Origin: Paracoccaceae bacterium
Lineage (GTDB): Bacteria; Pseudomonadota; Alphaproteobacteria; Rhodobacterales; Rhodobacteraceae
NCBI GenBank assembly: GCA_030066905.1
Contig: JASJAR010000004.1
Coordinates: 1-64,000, forward strand
Length of the DNA stretch: 64,000 nt
Reading direction: 5' to 3'
The position numbers were made by a program, and so were the translations under genes. Shown here one piece after another: positions 9,654 to 18,012 of the stretch (its first letter is position 1; every line of letters begins with the position of its first letter). The notes under the pieces are model-generated. The model had not been told where the DNA came from. It saw nothing but the letters and a program-made list of their open reading frames with translations, and did no database searches.

Positions 9654-11435
9654 ATGCACGCCTACCGCAGCCATACCTGCGCCGATCTCACCGCGGCCAA
9701 CGACGGCGAGACAGTGCGTCTGGCAGGCTGGGTGCACCGGGTGCGCGACCATGGCGGGGTGCTTTTCATCGACCTGCGCGACCATTACGGGATGACGCAG
9801 GTGCTCGCCGACCCCGACAGCCCGGTCTTCTCGGAGGTCGAAAAGGTACGCTCTGAATGGTGCATCCGGATCGACGGGACGGTGAAGAAACGTGCCTCCG
9901 ATCTCGTCAATCCGAAGATTCCCACCGGCGAGATCGAGGTCTTCATCCGCGATCTCGAAGTGCTGGGGGCGGCCGAGGAACTGCCGCTGATGGTTTTCGG
10001 CGATCAGGAGTACCCCGAGGAAACGCGCCTCCGCTACCGCTATCTCGACCTCAGGCGCGAGGCGATGCAGGCGAACATGAAGCTTCGTTCCGACGTCGTG
10101 GCCTCGATCCGGCAGCGGATGTGGGACATCGGGTTCCGCGAGTACCAGACCCCGATCATCACCGCGTCTTCGCCCGAGGGCGCGCGCGACTTCCTGGTGC
10201 CCTCGCGCCTGCACCCGGGCAAGTTCTACGCGCTGCCCCAGGCGCCGCAGATCTTCAAACAGCTCCTTATGGTCTCGGGCTTCGACAAATACTTCCAGAT
10301 CGCCCCCTGTTTCCGCGACGAAGACCCCCGCGCCGACCGCGCGCCGACGGACTTTTATCAGCTCGACATAGAGATGAGCTTCGTCGAGCAGGAGGACGTC
10401 TTCCAAACCATCCAGCCGGTCGTGCAGGGGATTTTCGAGGAATTCGGCGCCGGCCATGAGGTCGACAGCGTCTGGCCGCGCATCCCCTACCGCGAGGCGA
10501 TGCTCTGGTACGGCACCGACAAACCGGACCTGCGCAACCCGATCAAGATGCAGGTGGTGTCGGACCATTTTCGCGGCGGCGGATTTGCGATCTTTGCAAA
10601 GCTCCTGGAGCATATGGGCACCGAAATCCGCGCGATTCCCGCCCCCGGAGGCGGCAGCCGGAAGTTCTGCGACCGGATGAACGCATATGCCCAGAAGGAG
10701 GGCCTGCCGGGGATGGGCTACATCTTCTGGCGCGAGGCCGAGGGCGGCGGGATGGAAGCGGCGGGACCGCTGGCCAAGAACATCGGGCCCGAGCGCACCG
10801 AGGCGATCCGGCTGCAACTGGGGCTCGGCAAGGGGGATGCGGCGTTCTTCCTCGGCGGCCGGCCCGAGAGTTTCGAGGGCGTTGCCGGGCGGGCGCGGGT
10901 CCTCATCGGCAAGGAGTTGGGCCTGACCCGGCTAAACCGCTTCGCCTTCGCATGGATCGTCGATTTCCCGATGTACGAGCGCGACCCCGAGACCGGCGCG
11001 GTGGACTTCTCCCACAACCCGTTCTCGATGCCCCAGGGCGGGCTTGAGGCCCTCGACGGCGATCCGCTCGAGGTTCTGGGCTACCAGTACGACCTGACCT
11101 GCAATGGCTACGAGCTCGTCTCCGGCGCGATCCGCAACCACAAGCCCGAGATCATGCACCGTGCCTTCGAAGTGGCAGGCTACCCGTCGGACGAGGTCGA
11201 GACGCGCTTTCCGGGGCTGTCGACCGCGTTCCGCTTCGGCGCTCCGCCCCATGGCGGCTGTGCGGCGGGGATCGACCGGATGGTGATGCTCCTGGCCGAC
11301 GAGGCGAATATCCGCGAGGTCATCCTCTTCCCGATGAACCAGCGCGCCGAAGACCTGATGATGGCGGCGCCCTCCGAGCCGAGTTCGGAGCAGTTGCGGG
11401 AACTGAGCCTGAGGGTCCTGCCGCGCGATGCCTAA
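9654..11435 (+). CDS. aspS: Aspartate--tRNA ligase
   Basis: Class II synthetase charging tRNA-Asp (in many alphaproteobacteria also tRNA-Asn). 593 residues, the normal bacterial length including the GAD insertion domain. Seen: N-terminal OB-fold anticodon-binding domain ([25 protein letters not shown]), motif 1/2 region ([39 protein letters not shown]), the GAD insert, and motif 3 at the end ([21 protein letters not shown]). The ATG at 9654 sits just after GGGGGAG. Whether it is discriminating or non-discriminating cannot be told here. Confidence 0.98.
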   Translation: MHAYRSHTCADLTAANDGETVRLAGWVHRVRDHGGVLFIDLRDHYGMTQVLADPDSPVFSEVEKVRSEWCIRIDGTVKKRASDLVNPKIPTGEIEVFIRDLEVLGAAEELPLMVFGDQEYPEETRLRYRYLDLRREAMQANMKLRSDVVASIRQRMWDIGFREYQTPIITASSPEGARDFLVPSRLHPGKFYALPQAPQIFKQLLMVSGFDKYFQIAPCFRDEDPRADRAPTDFYQLDIEMSFVEQEDVFQTIQPVVQGIFEEFGAGHEVDSVWPRIPYREAMLWYGTDKPDLRNPIKMQVVSDHFRGGGFAIFAKLLEHMGTEIRAIPAPGGGSRKFCDRMNAYAQKEGLPGMGYIFWREAEGGGMEAAGPLAKNIGPERTEAIRLQLGLGKGDAAFFLGGRPESFEGVAGRARVLIGKELGLTRLNRFAFAWIVDFPMYERDPETGAVDFSHNPFSMPQGGLEALDGDPLEVLGYQYDLTCNGYELVSGAIRNHKPEIMHRAFEVAGYPSDEVETRFPGLSTAFRFGAPPHGGCAAGIDRMVMLLADEANIREVILFPMNQRAEDLMMAAPSEPSSEQLRELSLRVLPRDA

Positions 11436-11621
11436 GCGGTAGGGTCGCCTCGCGGTGGGCGGCCTCGGACCGGGACGTTCGATGCTGAACCGGACTTAAG
11501 CCCTGCCGCCCGACCGGCCGGCGCCATTGCCGTGCATCGCAGCGCCGGTACGGCCGGTGGCTGGAAGCGGTCTTGGCCTGAAGGGGAGGTTCATGCTGCG
11601 CGCCCCGATCCGATGACCGCC

Positions 11622-11897
11622 GCGTCCCGGGCTTGACCCGGGACCTCGACAGGCTTGTCCCTCCGGTGGGTCGAGGCCCCGGATCGGGTCCGGGGCGTGT
11701 GTCGCCAGGATCAGCGAAATCGCCGGACCGGTGGTGCGGCCCGGCGATGGCGCGGCGGCCTATCGGCCTTGCTTCCGCGCCACGCGAAGCTGCGAAGATC
11801 GGCAATAGGCCAATACCAAGGCATGCCCCGGGCTTGACCCGGGGCCCCGATGTGACCGAGCGCCAGATCGGCCGGTGTTCCGGGTCACGCCCGGGAC
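11622..11897. repeat. Two copies of the dispersed CCCGGGCTTGACCCGGG palindromic element in the aspS 3' intergenic region
   Basis: The 549-bp gap between aspS and the response regulator holds no convincing gene. It has one element in reverse orientation at 11622-11710 (CCCGGGCTTGACCCGGG, then GGTGGGTCGAGGCCCCGGAT and TCCGGGGCG) and a second, shorter one at 11826-11897. Between them is CGCGAAGCTGCGAAGATCGG, also seen near 44370 next to another copy. Each copy contains two perfect or near-perfect GC palindromes and could form stable hairpins in RNA or DNA. The reading frames through it are spurious. Confidence 0.85.
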
Positions 11898-11984
11898 GCG
11901 TGTGTCTTGAGGTCGGGGCGGACAAACGAACATCCGGTCAAGGCCGGTCCGCCCAACCGGCGGCAGCCCTTGCCTATCGCGACC

Positions 11985-12704
11985 CTAAACGACGCGCTCC
12001 CGGCGCAGACGGTCCTCGATCAGCCCAACCACACGTGCAATCGCCGCTGTCGTCGCTTCGCCCTCGGCCCGGCGACGGTCGAGGTCACGCACGGCACTCA
12101 TCAGTGCCGTGTCGTCGGCCGTCTTCGCCACGCCGTGGAGAAACCGGCTTGCATAGTCGAAGATCCGAGGGCTTTCGACATCCGAGAGGAGATCGGCGAT
12201 ATGCGCAAGATCGTCGCGATAGGCGATCCGGTCGGGATCGACATCCTCCGTCGGCAGCGTCCTGAGACCCTTGGGCCGGAGGTCGCGCGGCAGGAGCGAC
12301 AGGATCGTTTCCTGAAACTGGGCGATATTGACCAGAGGCTTGGTGAGAAAAGCATCCGCCCCGGCGGCCCGGGCGGTGGCTTCGAGCATATCGTCCCCGG
12401 AGGTCGCGATGATGACCGGCACCCGCGGGCTCCGGGCATCGAGCGCCTCGATCAGTTCCAGCCCCGACCCGTCGGGCAACCCCAGATCGACGATCAGGAT
12501 GCTCGGGTGATAGGTGCACAAATGCCGTGCCGCCGCACGCAGACTGTCGGCCCGGCGGATGCGCGCGCCCGAACGCAGACACAAAAGCCGCACCGCATCG
12601 GAGGCAAAACGGCTGTCTTCCACGACCAGAACCGTCTGACCCAGAAGCGGCCGCTCCGGCGTCGGTGGCCGCGATTGCAGGAAATCCTCGATCGTGTCAG
12701 CCAT
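11985..12704 (-). CDS. Response regulator: REC domain plus a C-terminal helical domain, no DNA-binding output domain
   Basis: A 239-residue protein. Residues about 20-140 form a receiver domain: VLVVEDSRFASDAVRLL (acidic pocket), ILIVDLGLPDGSG (phospho-acceptor Asp), VIIATSGDD (Thr/Ser switch) and FLTKPL (conserved Lys). The C-terminal 100 residues are helical and charged (HIADLLSDVESPRIFDYASRFLHGVAKTADD) and match no winged-helix, AAA+ or GGDEF output that I recognise, so it may act through protein contacts. ATG 12704 is preferred over an upstream TTG because AGGGAG lies just before it. No partner kinase is adjacent. Confidence 0.85.
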   Translation of the reverse strand: MADTIEDFLQSRPPTPERPLLGQTVLVVEDSRFASDAVRLLCLRSGARIRRADSLRAAARHLCTYHPSILIVDLGLPDGSGLELIEALDARSPRVPVIIATSGDDMLEATARAAGADAFLTKPLVNIAQFQETILSLLPRDLRPKGLRTLPTEDVDPDRIAYRDDLAHIADLLSDVESPRIFDYASRFLHGVAKTADDTALMSAVRDLDRRRAEGEATTAAIARVVGLIEDRLRRERVV

Positions 12705-12855
12705 GTCAGGCTCCCTCAAGGGTGCGGTGCCGTTAGGTTTACCGGCCGATTACCTAACAGGGCCTTAAGCCCCGGCACGGCGACCCTGCGGCGAGAGGGA
12801 ACCTTGTGGCGCCGGTGGCGGGTCTGCATAAGCGCCCCGCGAAAGGAGAATTCCA

Positions 12856-13260
12856 ATGATCGGACGCCTCAACCATGTCGCCATCGCAGTGCCCGACCTC
12901 GATGCGGCGGCCGCGCAATACCGCGACACGCTGGGGGCGAAGGTCGGAGCGCCCCAAGACGAACCCGATCACGGGGTGACGGTCGTCTTCATCGAACTTC
13001 CCAACACCAAGGTGGAATTGCTCTCCCCCCTCGGCGAGGGCTCCCCCATCGCCGGGTTCCTCGACAAGAACCCGTCGGGCGGCATCCATCACATCTGCTA
13101 CGAGGTCGACGACATCATCGCCGCACGCGACACGCTCAAGGCCTCCGGCGCCCGGGTTCTGGGCGATGGCGAGCCGAAGATCGGCGCCCATGGCAAGCCC
13201 GTCCTGTTCCTCCATCCGAAGGACTTCACCGGCACGCTCGTCGAGCTGGAGGAGGTCTGA
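12856..13260 (+). CDS. mce: Methylmalonyl-CoA epimerase
   Basis: A VOC-fold epimerase interconverting (S)- and (R)-methylmalonyl-CoA in propionate, amino-acid and odd-chain degradation and, in relatives, the ethylmalonyl-CoA pathway. 134 residues, normal length. Seen: LNHVAIAVPDLDAAAAQYRD (metal His in the first beta strand), IELPNTKVELLSPLGEGSPI, GIHHICYEVDDI (second metal His) and the final LVELEEV (metal Glu). A clear AAAGGAG precedes the ATG. Its stop overlaps the start of the downstream DUF1467 gene by one base. meaB (34942) and prpE (60226) elsewhere in the window act in the same pathway. Confidence 0.96.
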   Translation: MIGRLNHVAIAVPDLDAAAAQYRDTLGAKVGAPQDEPDHGVTVVFIELPNTKVELLSPLGEGSPIAGFLDKNPSGGIHHICYEVDDIIAARDTLKASGARVLGDGEPKIGAHGKPVLFLHPKDFTGTLVELEEV

Positions 13261-13541
13261 TGGGTCCCGTCTCCGGCCTCGTCCTCTTCGCGGTGATCTG
13301 GTTTCTCGTCCTCTTCGTCGTCCTGCCGCTGAGGCTCGAGACCCAGGGCGACAAGGGCGAGATTGTGCCCGGCACCCAGGCCGGTGCGCCGGCCAACCTC
13401 AACATGTGGAAAAAGGCCCGGCTGACGACCTATGTAGCGATCGTGATCTGGGCCATCGCCGCGGCGGTGATCTGGTCGGACCTCGTCACGGTGCGCGATC
13501 TCGACTGGTTCAACCGAATGCGTCCTCCGTCGGAGCGCTAG
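13260..13541 (+). CDS. DUF1467-type small membrane protein
   Basis: A 93-residue inner-membrane protein with two hydrophobic helices, one at the N-terminus (LVLFAVIWFLVLFVVLPL) and one near residues 60-75 (YVAIVIWAIAAAVIWSDL). The loop TQGDKGEIVPGTQAGAPAN followed by the second helix is characteristic of DUF1467, a conserved alphaproteobacterial family of unknown function. The start overlaps the mce stop (TGATG), so translation is coupled. Its last 32 bp overlap the convergent EI24 gene. Confidence 0.85.
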   Translation: MGPVSGLVLFAVIWFLVLFVVLPLRLETQGDKGEIVPGTQAGAPANLNMWKKARLTTYVAIVIWAIAAAVIWSDLVTVRDLDWFNRMRPPSER

Positions 13542-14220
13542 CCTCCCAGCGGTGGAAGAGATGGGTGAAGGTCGCCGCGCCGAGGATCGGCACCAGAAGG
13601 TTGATGACGGGGATCGTCAGCGGCACCGCCATCAGGGTGCCGGCAAGCCAGATGCCCCCGGCATGGCGTGACCGCGCCGCCTTGGCACCCGCGCGCCCCA
13701 GCCGCCGCATGGCGACGAGCTGGAAGTATTCCCGGCCGAGCAGAAATCCGTTGAGGCCGAGAAAGATCAGCGGCGCGAACGGGGCAAAGAAAATGTAGAG
13801 CACGAGCGCGGCGAGGTTGGCGAGGATCAGAACACCGAGAAAAGCCAGCGAGTCGCCGAAGGCTTCCGAGAACGGGACACGCGGGGCGGGAGGAAGATGG
13901 GCGTAGTGCTCGGCCTCGACCGCATCGGCGACATCGTCGAGAAAGAGCGAGGTGAAGGCCGAGGCCACCGGCACCATCAGGAAGGCCGAGAGCACGACCA
14001 TCAGGAGAATCGACGCGCCCGAGGCGAAATCGTCGACCCAGTTGACCTCGCCGACCCGGGGCAGGGTCAGCGTGTCGGGGATGATCCAGTCGACAAGGTA
14101 GAACACCGAAACCCCAAGGCCGACGAGAAGCGCCAGGGTCAGCCCGACCCCGCGCAACAGGACGCTGCGAAACCGTGGGTCGCCCATCTGGCCGAGGGCA
14201 CGAAGGAAATCGGCGATCAT
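13510..14220 (-). CDS. EI24-domain (CysZ-like) integral membrane protein
   Basis: A 236-residue polytopic protein with 4-5 membrane helices. Segments such as LTLALLVGLGVSVFYLVDWI, the central FTSLFLDDVADAVEAEHYAHLP and GLNGFLLGREYFQLVAMRRLG are typical of the EI24/CysZ-like family. E. coli CysZ is a sulfate permease, but alphaproteobacterial members are uncharacterised. The start overlaps the upstream nitroreductase stop (TGATG), indicating an operon. Its 3' end overlaps that of the convergent DUF1467 gene by 32 bp. Confidence 0.85.
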   Translation of the reverse strand: MIADFLRALGQMGDPRFRSVLLRGVGLTLALLVGLGVSVFYLVDWIIPDTLTLPRVGEVNWVDDFASGASILLMVVLSAFLMVPVASAFTSLFLDDVADAVEAEHYAHLPPAPRVPFSEAFGDSLAFLGVLILANLAALVLYIFFAPFAPLIFLGLNGFLLGREYFQLVAMRRLGRAGAKAARSRHAGGIWLAGTLMAVPLTIPVINLLVPILGAATFTHLFHRWEASAPTEDAFG

Positions 14221-14798
14221 CAGGCGTCCACCCATGTGGTCAGGGCCGCGACATCTGGCCGGGGCCGTTCGGGCGGCGCGACGGTTTCGGTGCCGATATG
14301 GATGAAACCGGCAATCGTTTCGCCGTCGGCAAGGCCGAGATTGTCGCGCAGGAAGGTGGCGTCATGGGAGGCCCAGCCCGACAGCCAGTTCGCCCCCCAG
14401 CCGCTGGCCAGGCAGGCGTTGAGGAGGGCAAGGCACACCGCGCCGGCCGAGAGGACCTGCTCGATTGGCGGGATCTTCTCCGACGGCTTCGGCGCGGAGA
14501 CGACCGCGACGGCGAGATGGGCGGTGCCGAACTGCCGGGCCATCTTCTCAATCTTTTCCGCCTCGAGCCCCAGCGCCGCACCGCGCGCCTCCACCGCAAG
14601 GGCCAGTCTTTCGCAGGCGGCCTGCTCGAGCACGATGAAGCGCCACGGCTCCAGCTTGCCGTGATCGGGGGTCCGGGCGGCCACGGTCAGCAGGTCGGCC
14701 AGCGCTGCGCGGTCGGGAACCGGCAGGCCAAGCGTCTTGGCCGGGCGCGACCGGCGGGTCTTCAGAAAATCGAAGGCGGCGGGGTTCGGGTCTGGCAT
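14220..14798 (-). CDS. Nitroreductase family protein (YdjA-like)
   Basis: A 192-residue flavoprotein of the short YdjA-type nitroreductase group; FMN-dependent, NAD(P)H-using, true substrate unknown. Seen: FLKTRRSRPAKTL (phosphate-contacting Arg pair near the N-terminus), AARTPDHGKLEPWRFIVL (the family's PDHGKLxPWRF signature), NACLASGWGANWLSGW and GFIHIGTET. ATG 14798 follows GGAGAG. It is translationally coupled to the downstream EI24 membrane gene. Confidence 0.9.
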   Translation of the reverse strand: MPDPNPAAFDFLKTRRSRPAKTLGLPVPDRAALADLLTVAARTPDHGKLEPWRFIVLEQAACERLALAVEARGAALGLEAEKIEKMARQFGTAHLAVAVVSAPKPSEKIPPIEQVLSAGAVCLALLNACLASGWGANWLSGWASHDATFLRDNLGLADGETIAGFIHIGTETVAPPERPRPDVAALTTWVDA

Positions 14799-14861
14799 GG
14801 GCTCTCCTGCCCCCCATGTCGTGGCCGCGGCGCGCGGGGTCAAGGGCCCGGGGTCAGCGCG

Positions 14862-15971
14862 TCAGAGCGCTTCGGCCATGGCGTCGATCAGGCCCAGAAA
14901 GAACCCGTTGGCGGCGTCGGACGGTTGCCGGGCCTCCGTGGCCGCGCCGAACGGGTCGTCCAGCCCGGCTTCGCCTGCAAGGGCCGCGATGGCCGCATGA
15001 GCGCAGAACGGGGCATAGACATCGGAATAACCGCCCTCGTGGACGAGGACGAGCCGGCCCCCGGCGATGTTATCGGCCAGCGCCATCGTGGCCTCGGTCA
15101 TCGCCCGGAAGCTCTCGGCGGTGAGGACCATCCGGCCGAGGGGGTCGACGAAGGCCGCGTCATAGCCCGATGCAACGACGACGAGATCGGGGCGGAACGC
15201 TTCGATGGCCGGCAGCGCCAGCCGTTCCAGCGCCGCCATCCAGGCGAGATGGCCGGCCCCGGGCGGGAGCGGGATGTTGAGGTTCGCGCCGGTGCCGGGA
15301 CCCGAACCGCGGGCCTCGAACCCTCCGGTGTCGAGTGGGTAGTTGCGCTCCTGATGTATCGAAACGGTCAGAACGTCGCCACGCTCCCAGAAAATCGCCT
15401 CGGTTCCGTTGCCGTGGTGGACGTCCCAGTCGAGGATCGCGACCCGTTTGGTCCGGCCCTCGGCGAGTGCGGCCTCGACGCCGACGGCGATGTTGGCCAG
15501 AAGGCAGAAGCCGTTCGGCCATTCGGGCAGACAATGGTGCCCCGGCGGGCGACAGAGCGCATAGGCGTTCTTCAGATCGCCCGAGGCGACAGCTCGGATC
15601 GCCGCGACGGCGAGCCCCGCCGAGAGGGCCGCGATGTCGTAGCCGCCCGGTCCAAAAGGCGCGCGTAGCCCGATTTCGCCGCCGCCGCGATCCGATAACG
15701 ATCTGAAATCGTGGATGTAGCTCGACGCGTGGACACGCAGGAGGTCTTCCTCGGTCGCCGCCTCCGCCCCCGCCATCGCAAGTTTGGCGCCGAGCCCCGA
15801 GACATCGACGAGGGATTTCAGGCGGCGCTTGGCCTCGGGGCTTTCGGGCAGCCCGCCCGCCGCGAGCGGCTCGACCATGCCGCCAACCGGCAGGACGGAG
15901 GCATAATTGCCGCCGCCGTGCCAGAAGGTTCGCTCGCTCCAGAAGAACCCGGTCTGCCGGGCGTGGCTCAC
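14862..15971 (-). CDS. Histone deacetylase superfamily protein (class II-type deacetylase/amidohydrolase)
   Basis: A 369-residue zinc hydrolase. Seen: RPPGHHCLPEWPNGFCLLAN (catalytic His-His pair), ILDWDVHHGNGTEAIFW (DxH zinc ligands), TVSIHQERNYPLDTGG, NIPLPPGAG and VVASGYDAAFVDPLGRM (third zinc Asp). Bacterial members remove acetyl groups from polyamines or other small amides; the substrate here is unknown. The start is a GTG at 15971 that overlaps the stop of the small upstream gene (GTGA), so the pair is translationally coupled. Confidence 0.92.
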   Translation of the reverse strand: MSHARQTGFFWSERTFWHGGGNYASVLPVGGMVEPLAAGGLPESPEAKRRLKSLVDVSGLGAKLAMAGAEAATEEDLLRVHASSYIHDFRSLSDRGGGEIGLRAPFGPGGYDIAALSAGLAVAAIRAVASGDLKNAYALCRPPGHHCLPEWPNGFCLLANIAVGVEAALAEGRTKRVAILDWDVHHGNGTEAIFWERGDVLTVSIHQERNYPLDTGGFEARGSGPGTGANLNIPLPPGAGHLAWMAALERLALPAIEAFRPDLVVVASGYDAAFVDPLGRMVLTAESFRAMTEATMALADNIAGGRLVLVHEGGYSDVYAPFCAHAAIAALAGEAGLDDPFGAATEARQPSDAANGFFLGLIDAMAEAL

Positions 15972-16204
15972 GTCGGCGCCTTGCGCTGGTAGATGCCTTC
16001 GGGAAGATCGAGCGCGGCGGCGAGATCGGCAAGCTGGCCCGGAGACAGGGTCACCTTCATCACCCGTTCGGTGCGCGCATCGAGTTGCTCGATGGTGATG
16101 CAATCCTCGAAGGCATTGATCGTGATGTCCTCCTGCCGGTGCCCCTTGGCCTCGTCGATGAGGGTGACGACGGTGGCGTCGAATTCGTGCTCGATGGTAA
16201 ACAT
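15968..16204 (-). CDS. Small conserved hypothetical protein coupled to the histone-deacetylase homologue
   Basis: A 78-residue soluble protein, MFTIEHEFDATVVTLIDEAK at the start, with DITINAFEDCITIEQLDART and VTLSPGQLADLAAALDLPEG further on. No motif points to an enzymatic function. The 4-bp GTGA overlap with the deacetylase start suggests stoichiometric expression or a physical partnership (inference). I believe similar short proteins sit next to this deacetylase in other Rhodobacterales, but cannot verify that here. The 244 bp upstream, to 16448, show no gene. Confidence 0.75.
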   Translation of the reverse strand: MFTIEHEFDATVVTLIDEAKGHRQEDITINAFEDCITIEQLDARTERVMKVTLSPGQLADLAAALDLPEGIYQRKAPT

Positions 16205-16448
16205 GGGCGCGAGCCTGACCCGGTCGCAAGTGAGGTTCAAGCGGCGACTTTGAGGCCGCCCCGTCGCCGTCGACGCAGCCGGTCCCGGCCATCTCCCGCG
16301 CGGACGCGCCATCGGCCGTCTTCGAGATGCGGGCGCGCCATCCTCGGACGCCGCAACGCCCCGGCCGGCGAGCGTGACCGGCAGCCTTGCCCGGCGGCGC
16401 GACCACCTTGCCGGGAAGCCTCCCCCAAAGCCTCGATGTGATGCGCCT

Positions 16449-16823
16449 CTAGCTGCGGCAGGCGCGGGCCCGGCGGCGGCGGTCCATTCGGTAGAGCAGG
16501 GGCGCGGCGATGCCGTCGTAGACCCATCCGGCAACCGGCCGGACGACGGGGCGATCGATCAGCCGGGCCAGCCAGGCCCAGCGTGGCAACAGGGCCCACA
16601 GCGCGACGAAGGCGTCGAGGCCGGCGAGAAGCTCGCCGTCCCTCACCACATGGAACCGGCGCGCCGCCGCTTCCCGGTCGAGCCCATGCAGCGCGAGGCG
16701 CTCCGGGTCGAGGCCCTCGAAGGACACCGGCGCTCCGGTCGCCTCTGCCTCGCGGCGGTAGAGACCGACCTCCCGCGAACAGATCGGGCAGGTGTCGTTG
16801 TAGATCACAGTCGTCGGCGTCAT
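16449..16823 (-). CDS. DCC-family thiol-disulfide oxidoreductase-like protein (DUF393)
   Basis: A 124-residue protein opening with TTVIYNDTCPICSREVGLYRR, the DxxCxxC signature of the DCC/DUF393 family, thioredoxin-like proteins predicted to do thiol-disulfide exchange. The rest, FEGLDPERLALHGLDREAAA and VRDGELLAGLDAFVALWALLP, also fits. The start is ATG 16823; a longer frame to 16943 lacks family similarity. It diverges from the M48 lipoprotein gene at 16955. Confidence 0.88.
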   Translation of the reverse strand: MTPTTVIYNDTCPICSREVGLYRREAEATGAPVSFEGLDPERLALHGLDREAAARRFHVVRDGELLAGLDAFVALWALLPRWAWLARLIDRPVVRPVAGWVYDGIAAPLLYRMDRRRRARACRS

Positions 16824-16954
16824 CCTCGGGAGGTATTCCCCACGTCCCCCCGGTCCACAGGGCGCGGCAACCCGCCGCAAGAACCGGCGGTACTGGCCTG
16901 CGCCGACCCGCCCCGCTATCTTCGGTGCAAACGAAACAGGCATACGGGAGCGAA

Positions 16955-17665
16955 ATGCGACCCTTTTTCCTAATCCTTCCCCTTCTTTTCGCCCTCGGGG
17001 CCTGCGCCGAGATCGTGGTCACCGAGGCCCCGCGATCGACCGCTCCACAGGAGCCCGCGCCGCCGCGGGTGGGTCGCGCCCAGACCGAGGCCAATTTCCG
17101 TACCGTGGTCGCCCGGATGGAGCCGGTGGCCGAACGCGAATGCCGACGCCGGACCAGCGGCGTGAATTGCGACTTCCGCGTCGTCGTCGACGATCGGCCG
17201 AACCAGGCGCCGAACGCCTTTCAGACGCTCGACGACAACGGCCGACCGATCATCGGTTTCAACACCGCGCTGATCGCCGATGCCCGTAACCAGGACGAAC
17301 TGGCCTTCATCTTCGGCCATGAGGCGGCGCATCACATCGAGGGCCACATCCCGCAAAGTCAGCGCTCGGCGATGGGCGGTGCGCTGGCCGGTGCAGTGCT
17401 CGCGGGGGCGCTTGGGCTCGATGCCGGTGCGGGGCAGACCGTCACCGATATCGGAGCGACCGTCGGTGCGCGACGGTATTCGAAGGAGTTCGAGCTCGAG
17501 GCCGATGCGCTGGGGACGGTCATCGCGGCGCGGGCCGGCTACGACCCGCTCGTCGGCGCGCGCTTCTTCCAGCGCATCCCGGACCCCGGCGACCAGTTTC
17601 TGGGCACCCACCCGCCCAACGCAGAGCGAATTCGCACCGTCGAGCGGGTCGCCGCCGGGCTCTGA
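16955..17665 (+). CDS. M48-family zinc metalloprotease lipoprotein
   Basis: A 236-residue secreted lipoprotein. The N-terminus is a lipoprotein signal peptide (MRPFFLILPLLFALGAC, Cys lipidation site). The catalytic motif is GHEAAHHIEGH (HExxH zinc site), and the third ligand is probably in YSKEFELEADALG. FFQRIPDPGDQFLGTHPPNAERI matches the C-terminal end of M48 peptidases related to LoiP/BepA, which work in outer-membrane quality control. The protein probably acts in the periplasm, anchored to the outer membrane. Confidence 0.92.
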   Translation: MRPFFLILPLLFALGACAEIVVTEAPRSTAPQEPAPPRVGRAQTEANFRTVVARMEPVAERECRRRTSGVNCDFRVVVDDRPNQAPNAFQTLDDNGRPIIGFNTALIADARNQDELAFIFGHEAAHHIEGHIPQSQRSAMGGALAGAVLAGALGLDAGAGQTVTDIGATVGARRYSKEFELEADALGTVIAARAGYDPLVGARFFQRIPDPGDQFLGTHPPNAERIRTVERVAAGL

Positions 17666-17671
17666 GCCGTT

Positions 17672-17685
17672 TTGATCGAGATCAG
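17672..17685. promoter_or_regulatory. Candidate FnrL/FNR box
   Basis: TTGATCGAGATCAG matches the FNR consensus TTGATnnnnATCAA at all defined positions except the last. It lies 51-64 bp upstream of the DUF6455 gene start, a normal activator distance. It implies oxygen-responsive control of that gene by an FnrL-type regulator (inference). Confidence 0.6.
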
Positions 17686-17736
17686 GGCGGCAGGTCGCGA
17701 CGCTGGCTAGACCGGCCTCCGAAAGGAGGCTGGTCC

Positions 17737-17991
17737 ATGCAATCCACATCGACGCTCCGCCGCCACGCGCGGCTTTTCACCGATATGGCCGAGGCCCAGG
17801 GGGTCGACCTGGAGGAAGCGGTGCTCCGGGCGCGGATCCTGCCCGACGACATCGCGGAAGGCGTGCTGCGCTGCACCGGATGCGCGAGCCCCGACGACTG
17901 CGAGGCGGCGCTGGCCGATGGCAGGGCCGGAGAGATCCCCGGCTATTGCCGGAATGCGGCGATGCTGACGGCGTTGCGGGATATGGGCTGA
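17737..17991 (+). CDS. DUF6455 family small cysteine protein
   Basis: An 84-residue soluble protein. The N-terminal helices (LRRHARLFTDMAEAQGVDLE) are followed by ILPDDIAEGVLRCTGCASPD and a C-terminal NAAMLTALRD helix. The spaced cysteines (CTGC, DDC, YC) could bind a metal or Fe-S cluster or form disulfides; family function is unknown to me. AAAGGAGG precedes the ATG, and an FNR-type box lies about 60 bp upstream, which suggests a role under low oxygen. A more distant paralogue is at 53949. Confidence 0.85.
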   Translation: MQSTSTLRRHARLFTDMAEAQGVDLEEAVLRARILPDDIAEGVLRCTGCASPDDCEAALADGRAGEIPGYCRNAAMLTALRDMG

Positions 17992-18012
17992 GCAGCGGTC
18001 GCCTTCGGCGCC

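Noticed and set aside
16205-16448. Possible gene fragment between the 78-residue gene and the DCC protein
   Set aside because: No frame gives recognisable or hydrophobic/helical sequence on either strand.
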